Below are positions 59,055 through 64,000 of a stretch of DNA of 64,000 nucleotides, in pieces. Every line of letters begins with the position of its first letter. Within the stretch, counting starts at the first letter, position 1. The notes under the pieces were generated by a model. It was given only the letters and a program-made list of their open reading frames with translations. It did not search any database and was not told the DNA's origin. The stretch is from Oegoconia quadripuncta. Its lineage: Eukaryota; Arthropoda; Insecta; Lepidoptera; Autostichidae. The position numbers and the translations under genes are program-made. The stretch spans positions 3,353,001 through 3,417,000 of the forward strand of contig OX438745.1 of NCBI GenBank assembly GCA_949316235.1, in the 5' to 3' direction.

Positions 59055-59345
59055 TGACGACCTGTTTGGTGTAGTGGCTGTTTGGTGTAGTGGCTGTTTG
59101 GTGTAGTGGTTAGAAACTCTGACTGCTATACCAAAAGGTTGCGGGTTCAAATCCCGCTAGGGGCATATGTTTGTATGATGAATATAGACATGTGTTCCCG
59201 AGTTATGGATGTTTTTCATTTATATATGTATTTATTTACAAAAAAATGTATTTGTGTAGTATATCAACCATCTGGTATCCACAACACAAGCCTATAGTTG
59301 CTTAATGTGGAACTAGATGGCGTTGTGTGTATGTCCAAGGATATT
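59055..59345 (+). mobile_element. SINE-A copy with triplicated A-box region
   Basis: The head carries three exact 16-bp copies of 'ctgtttggtgtagtgg' (59062-59077, 59078-59093, 59094-59109), each containing the A-box core. A single B box ('gggttcaaatcccgc', with one C-to-A change) and a complete body and tail follow. Confidence 0.92.
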
Positions 59346-59399
59346 TATTTATTTAGTTGGTTCGTACATTATTGCATTGGTTTCTACTGTAATAATAAT

Positions 59400-60250
59400 G
59401 TATCGTAATAAAATAAATAAATAAATAATAATCATCTCTGGGAAAATGCTATAATTTTCTGTACAATTACATATGGTGACAGCATAAAATTTTCTTACGA
59501 TAGATTTCTTCTGTCAGGAACTATTTTACAAAATTTTATAAATCAGGGGATTTCCGTTGCCGATTGTACTTACTTGTTACTATCTAAATGTTATCTACGT
59601 TGAGTGTATGGGATAGGACCCACTTAATCCCGATAACTAATTTTGTTTTGTCAAAATATTATGCCATGTACTAGTTTGTTAGGTGACATGCCGCTCTTAC
59701 TTTGAAGCCCCGACAAAAAACGCGGGGTGTTAGGTATTTGACGACGTTGTGTGTGTGGCCAGTGTTTGTCCGGACGTATCTCAGTAATTCGTGATCCGAT
59801 TTCAGTGTAGTTTTTTTTAAACGACAGTTTCTAAACAATCGTTTAACTCGTTATGAAGATTTATATTATACACATTTTCTTCTTTCGAGTGCAATTTTTT
59901 TTATATATAAGAATAAATTCGAAGATAGGTTCCTTGCCATGTTTCATTTAACACAGTTGGTTAGGTCTATCTGGATGATGTAATCATTTGTTTTGTCAAA
60001 GGTTTTCAAAATGTTCTACTTATAAATAAATATCTACCTCTTCATTTTCAATGGTCAATAGATAGCTTGAAATCGTATTTCTTTATATATTAAAATAAGA
60101 AGAGAAGAAATAGCAAGAGTCATAGAGTTTTTTTTTTTTTTAATCTTATTTAAAGAGCTTAGTCATTTCAATGACTATGTCGCTCTGTACTGACTATCAT
60201 AGAGTTGCTTTACAAGCTTTTATTAAATTGTGAGATTCAACAAAACGACG
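59400..60250. other. A+T-rich sequence with a short shared segment
   Basis: Bases 59755-59815 ('gtccggacgtatctcagtaa') recur at 26555-26605, so part is repetitive. The rest shows nothing I recognise. Confidence 0.4.
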
Positions 60251-60254
60251 ATTA

Positions 60255-60480
60255 AATGTGAAAGAAGACGTAGTGACAAAATTTGTAAAAGGTGTGCAGA
60301 TATGGTTTGGACATGTAAAGAAGACTAACGAAAGAGATATACAATGCGAATGTGGATAGTAGTGTTGGTAGGGGAAGACCACGGCGAACGAACCATGATT
60401 AAATACCCAACGGGAAGTAGGAGTGACTTTATGTATATATCCTGACACACCTCTTCTGCTTCCTTCAATCTCATAAGGTT
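60255..60480 (+). mobile_element. LINE C-terminal remnant
   Basis: The plus-strand translation has 'IWFGHVKKTNERDIQC'-like sequence and 'GRGRPRRTN', then 'cttcaatctcataaggttgt'. This is the decayed C-terminus of an insect LINE. Confidence 0.6.
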
Positions 60481-60725
60481 GTTAGTACATGCTTCATAAT
60501 TATTAAAAATTCACAAATAAATAATTTGTCATATATCTTTCTGAACCGGAGGCTAAGAGATAAATACGTTTCCGCTTTAACCAGCAAAACTTAACTTATT
60601 AGCGAAATAGTAGCCTCCCCTTTCGATCATTTAAAACTTCGACTAGACGATCAGATATCTCTCGAATAGATAATGAGCGCCTAGCACCCCTGGCTTTGGT
60701 TTTCACTCGAAATGGAACCAAAATA

Positions 60726-61147
60726 TTGGGTCTTTACCTATGTAATTGGAGTTTCTCTTCTTCGTTAATCATATGTTAAACTCCTGCGATTTTCAAAGCT
60801 ATATCCAAATTTGTTTTTTATCTGGTAAATAGAATATTATTTCAAGGTTTCACATGAAATATTTTTTAATTTCTGGGCTAAATCACGTAATAAAAAAAGT
60901 TTGAACAGAGCGCTTTTCATGTGCTTCCCATAATCGTTTCTTAGATTCGCTGAAACTTTTATAAAGCGGTTACTTTTAAAAATTAACGCTGCCTATACTT
61001 AACTTAATGTTATCCGATAATAAACACAAAGTTTAGCTAAATTTGGATTTGCCGTTCCCAAAAAAAAAAACAAAAATGTTTGTATGGAGAAAACAGTCTT
61101 AATGAAATTCTTCATACAAAACGCCAATTTCATAGGTAAGGATCTAA
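60726..61147 (+). mobile_element. Mariner-derived MITE, uninterrupted copy
   Basis: The ends 'TTGGGTCTTTACCTATGTAA' and, in reverse, 'TTAGATCCTTACCTATGAAA' share about 15-30 bp with the mariner ends at 2087/3355. TA lies at 60724-60725 and 61148-61149. The 422-bp interior has no coding capacity and matches the element at 18471-18973 in reverse. Confidence 0.9.
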
Positions 61148-61149
61148 TA

Positions 61150-61900
61150 TAATCCCCACGCAGATCAGCATGTTTGTGCCGTTCTCAGCTGATGCAGCTT
61201 TACATTAGATGTTACTGGAGGATGGGACGGTGATAGGGGCTCGACTCAAGTACTAGGAAATTATGAATTGGATAACAGATCCTTGTCCAAGCACTTTGAT
61301 ATAGACGGGAGTGGGCTGACGAACAAATGGACGATCAGGGAAATATACGCTCTTTGGGAAAAATCCTCACACCGACCAGATCGAGGAATTAGATGATAGC
61401 TTCAAGATTGACCAATAAAGCCAAACAACAACTTTCTGTGTATTCCTCTAAGGATTTGTCAAAAGAACTTGCTAGGGACAATACAGAGACAGACAAATTA
61501 AAAAGAGAAGGATAGGAGAAAATTATAAATAATATTGTTTGTGTAAGTACTTATGAGACTAACGTAGTTCCATAACCGAAAGTTTCTCACAAATTAATAA
61601 ATAATTAATGCCCAATAATCGGAAATTCAAATCTACCAATGATAAGAGTACCTAGATTGTGGTCAGATCGCCGAAAGTTAAGCAATTTGTCGCCTACGGT
61701 TGTTACATGTAATTTACACGCAAATGAACAAATGAAAATGTTCTTTGATTTCAAAACTATTTAAGTAAACAATACATTACAAGTAATGTTATTACTTTGA
61801 CTAGATATCATGCACTAATTTTTATCTCCAATCAAATCACAAGTTATTCACAAAAAAACCCCGTCTAAAATTTCACGAAAAAGTTTTTATAGAAAAAAAA
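61150..61900. other. Unrecognised sequence with a 5S-like patch
   Basis: Bases 61657-61695 contain 'cagatcgccgaaagttaagc', resembling the centre of 5S rRNA. Bases 61330-61440 look like a decayed LINE fragment. There is no supported exon. Confidence 0.35.
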
Positions 61901-61908
61901 ACACTTAC

Positions 61909-62036
61909 TTTTTTATTTGCTCTGTGCTGTTTGTCAATTTGTCACTGATCGCGTGTGTTGGCGGGAACGATATGAAATCACTGTCCGCTCGTCGTCCGTA
62001 TCACAGTGGCACTGGGGCCGGTCAACTGATAGTGAA
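61909..62036 (-). promoter_or_regulatory. Candidate promoter and noncoding first exon of the transporter
   Basis: On the minus strand a TATCAGTTGACC initiator-like site (about 62030) is followed by a downstream 'GGACGACGAGCGGACAG' block and a leader. The leader ends 'AAATAAAAAA' at a strong donor GTAAGTG at 61908. The leader has no recognisable repeat. A donor here and the acceptor at 33838 would define a 28-kb 5' intron. This fits how long-intron insect genes are built, but the link is inferred. It could also be the first exon of another gene. Confidence 0.35.
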
Positions 62037-62399
62037 AATATAATCTGTTCGATGCGTCTTTTTTACTTAAATATTGTATTTTATGTATAGTAATGACCGC
62101 CTCTGTATAGTCCTCCCACTGTAACCCCTTATAGGACCAACAGTTGTACTTGCTCCGAGTCCGACGCTTTCTGAAGGGATACAGTTCTTTACGTGACTCT
62201 CACATGTACTATGTAACTTAGTTATATCATGTTTTAATTATTCTTTTTTACTCTAAGGCGCAAAAAAAGCGGACAATCCAGCTTGCTGTGCTGCCCAAGA
62301 GACCACACAGAATACTAGATAATGGTATAAAACAGGGAAAAACAAATTCGTTTCATCTCACAACTAACAGGACTGTAGCTAATAAAATTTTTAAAATTT

Positions 62400-62665
62400 G
62401 CCATAAATCTCAAGTGATTAATGTCGCCATAGTAGCAGCATAGTACCGGTAGTAGTAAGGACAACAATGATCCTGTGGGTTTCTTGCGCCGTATCTTTTA
62501 CCACAGATGATTTCCTTTCCGAAGCGATAGTAGCTTGGACATACCGACTGACAGATAAATGCAATAAACTTTTTTATTTTCAGTAGATTTAAATTGACAT
62601 TCAACAAATGATATCATGTATCTTACGTTGTAATAAATGCTTGAAGTTTGAAGTTTGAAGTAGTA
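62400..62665 (+). mobile_element. LINE 3' UTR with TTTGAAG tail
   Basis: 'atcctgtgggtttcttgcgc' to 'taaatgcttgaagtttgaag' is a close relative of 17060-17260, which follows a LINE C-terminal frame. Confidence 0.75.
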
Positions 62666-62854
62666 GGTAAATAGAATCTATATCTAAATACTTAATACAA
62701 AGTCGCTGTACGCGTCAGTCTGAATGTTGTTTGTTGATGTTTATTGTTGGTCATAATCAAATACAGTTTTCACTATCAGTTAGAGAATTTCTTCGGAAAG
62801 ATTTAAAGGGTAAGATACATGTAAATTTATATAAAGTAATGCACCCGATGCGAA

Positions 62855-63020
62855 GCATTGACGGGTTGCTATTTTCTGTAAATTTCGAAACGGGGACTCT
62901 GAATGTTGCATCAAGCATTAAAATCGTTTAGATCACCCAAATGCTTATGATTGGACTATGGATAGGATTGGATTTTGGGATAAAGGGCGTGTTATATATG
63001 TATGGTTATTTACTTCTACC
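62855..63020 (+). mobile_element. Decayed LINE 3' UTR
   Basis: 'tttgggataaagggcgtgtt' and the preceding block resemble the 34090 family, with many changes. Confidence 0.45.
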
Positions 63021-63384
63021 TATCACGTATTAATAAATAAGTAGTCTTTAGAACCCGGCTATATTTTTCATCAGAATTAGTTTGTTCGAATAATATTATT
63101 AAATTATTAAATTGATTAATAAAGAAATACACTCACTTTACACAAGACAACTCCTCCCCCATCTAGCGGTCAGCTGCGACGAGGTACAACTTGCGACTAG
63201 TTGTTAGAAAGTTGTTGAAAATAACTACCCATATTGGACCATCGAGTGCCACTACAGATTCAATGATACAAGCGGTCCGCGATAACTAATTTACGCTGAA
63301 ATATTGTCACAGTGCATACGCAAGCGGTAACATTACTTTTTGAAGTAAATAACAACATACGTAACTACAAAGTCTCATTCTAAG

Positions 63385-63680
63385 GCTGTTATAAAATTTC
63401 TGACTATCTGGATGATAAGAATGCGCGGACATGAACCGCTCGGCAATATCCAGTATATTTTATTCTTATTTTTCTTTATCGTATCATAAATTTAACAATT
63501 ATATTATTTTTTTATTATTTATATAAGTATTGACTTATTTGAGCAACCCCGGAGTTTCTTGCTCGTTCTTCTCTGAGGAGACTGCCTAGTGAATGAGCGA
63601 TAACTGTATGTCATGACGATTTCAATTGTTATTCTTATAACTTACGAAATAAACATTTTTGATTTGATTTGATATGGAAC
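63385..63680 (+). mobile_element. LINE end: C-terminal codons plus 3' UTR
   Basis: 'gttataaaatttctgactat' then 'ctggatgataagaatgcgcg' reads 'YKISDYLDDKNAR', followed by the 'ttgctcgttcttctctgagg' tail and TTTGATT repeats at 63655-63672. This places that tail type with the same LINE group as 47935. Confidence 0.65.
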
Positions 63681-64000
63681 TTGTTACCTATGGAAACAAA
63701 AGACGATCTCAGATCTCTCTCATACCTACTTGCTTTTTTTATTTTCGGGATTTTATTATTCGATATGGTTTGACATAAGTAAAGGAGTAAATAGGAGTAT
63801 TGCCCATCACTAGGTAAATTCATCATTCACAGACAGTTTCCATATGGCGGTTTGTTTACATAGCAATTCCATAGAATGTTAGTTTAAATTTAAAATTTAA
63901 AAACCCCCTAGTGTTTCTCGAAATGAATAATAATGCCATCCAGATTAACAAGCCAACTGTGTTAAAAAATAATCCCTGCAACGGCTAAAAGGGCTTGCCT
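63681..64000. other. A+T-rich right edge, nothing recognised
   Basis: No repeat, exon or inverted end is visible in this stretch. Confidence 0.45.

Noticed and set aside
63130..63200. Alternative first exon with ATG and a GTGAGT donor (minus strand)
   Set aside because: The ATG frame does not join the transporter in phase, and the sequence has repeat-like 'ccatctagcgg' content; support is too weak.

Overview
This is animal (insect) DNA, most likely from a moth or butterfly. The evidence is one large-intron nuclear gene on the minus strand, embedded in A+T-rich sequence packed with short interspersed repeats, 3'-end fragments of many LINE families, mariner and Harbinger type DNA transposons and Lep1-like Helitron fragments, a mix typical of Lepidoptera. 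There are no prokaryotic operons, no rRNA or tRNA gene I would trust, and no CRISPR array. The species cannot be named from the sequence.

The only host gene I can build is an MFS sugar transporter of the facilitated trehalose transporter (Tret1-like) group on the minus strand. Eight coding exons join with matching phases and GT/AG splice sites: 33733-33619, 12424-12269, 11489-11287, 8507-8321, 8056-7935, 6866-6690, 4791-4699 and 4228-4002. They give 426 codons plus two bases, from the initiator Met to about transmembrane segment 11. The last exon or exons (TM12 and C-terminal tail) lie left of base 1. The first coding exon has a good acceptor at 33838, so a 5' noncoding exon is expected further right; the best candidate ends at a GTAAGT donor at 61908, with initiator-like motifs between about 61909 and 62036.

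The rest is intronic or upstream sequence dominated by repeats. Introns 2-8 (1-12.3 kb) hold a frameshifted mariner inside a SINE, several SINEs, a 437-bp TA-flanked MITE and LINE tails. Intron 1 (12.4-33.6 kb) holds four SINE families, nested and foldback elements, a 120-bp tandem repeat, a Harbinger deletion derivative, a 5S-rRNA-like stretch and R1-like LINE 3' ends. The region right of 33.8 kb holds a LINE reading frame (36.4-37.1 kb), more SINEs, three copies in all of a 330-bp MITE, a second Harbinger derivative that keeps a transposase N-terminus, and further LINE tails.

Four SINE families carry tRNA-like heads with A and B boxes. I call them SINE-A (tail ends near a 'gatggcgctgtgtgt' motif), SINE-B (head 'ccgcctccgtggctcaatg'), SINE-C (head 'gaccgattggtgtagtgga') and SINE-D (head 'ggctcagcggttaag'). 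These labels are mine, not database names. I found no convincing new multi-gene system. The most unusual signals are a double perfect hairpin at 13372-13468, 5S-like stretches at 31345-31402 and 61657-61695, an A-box triplication in a SINE at 59062-59109, two Harbinger deletion derivatives that keep N-terminal coding sequence, and several datable nested insertions.
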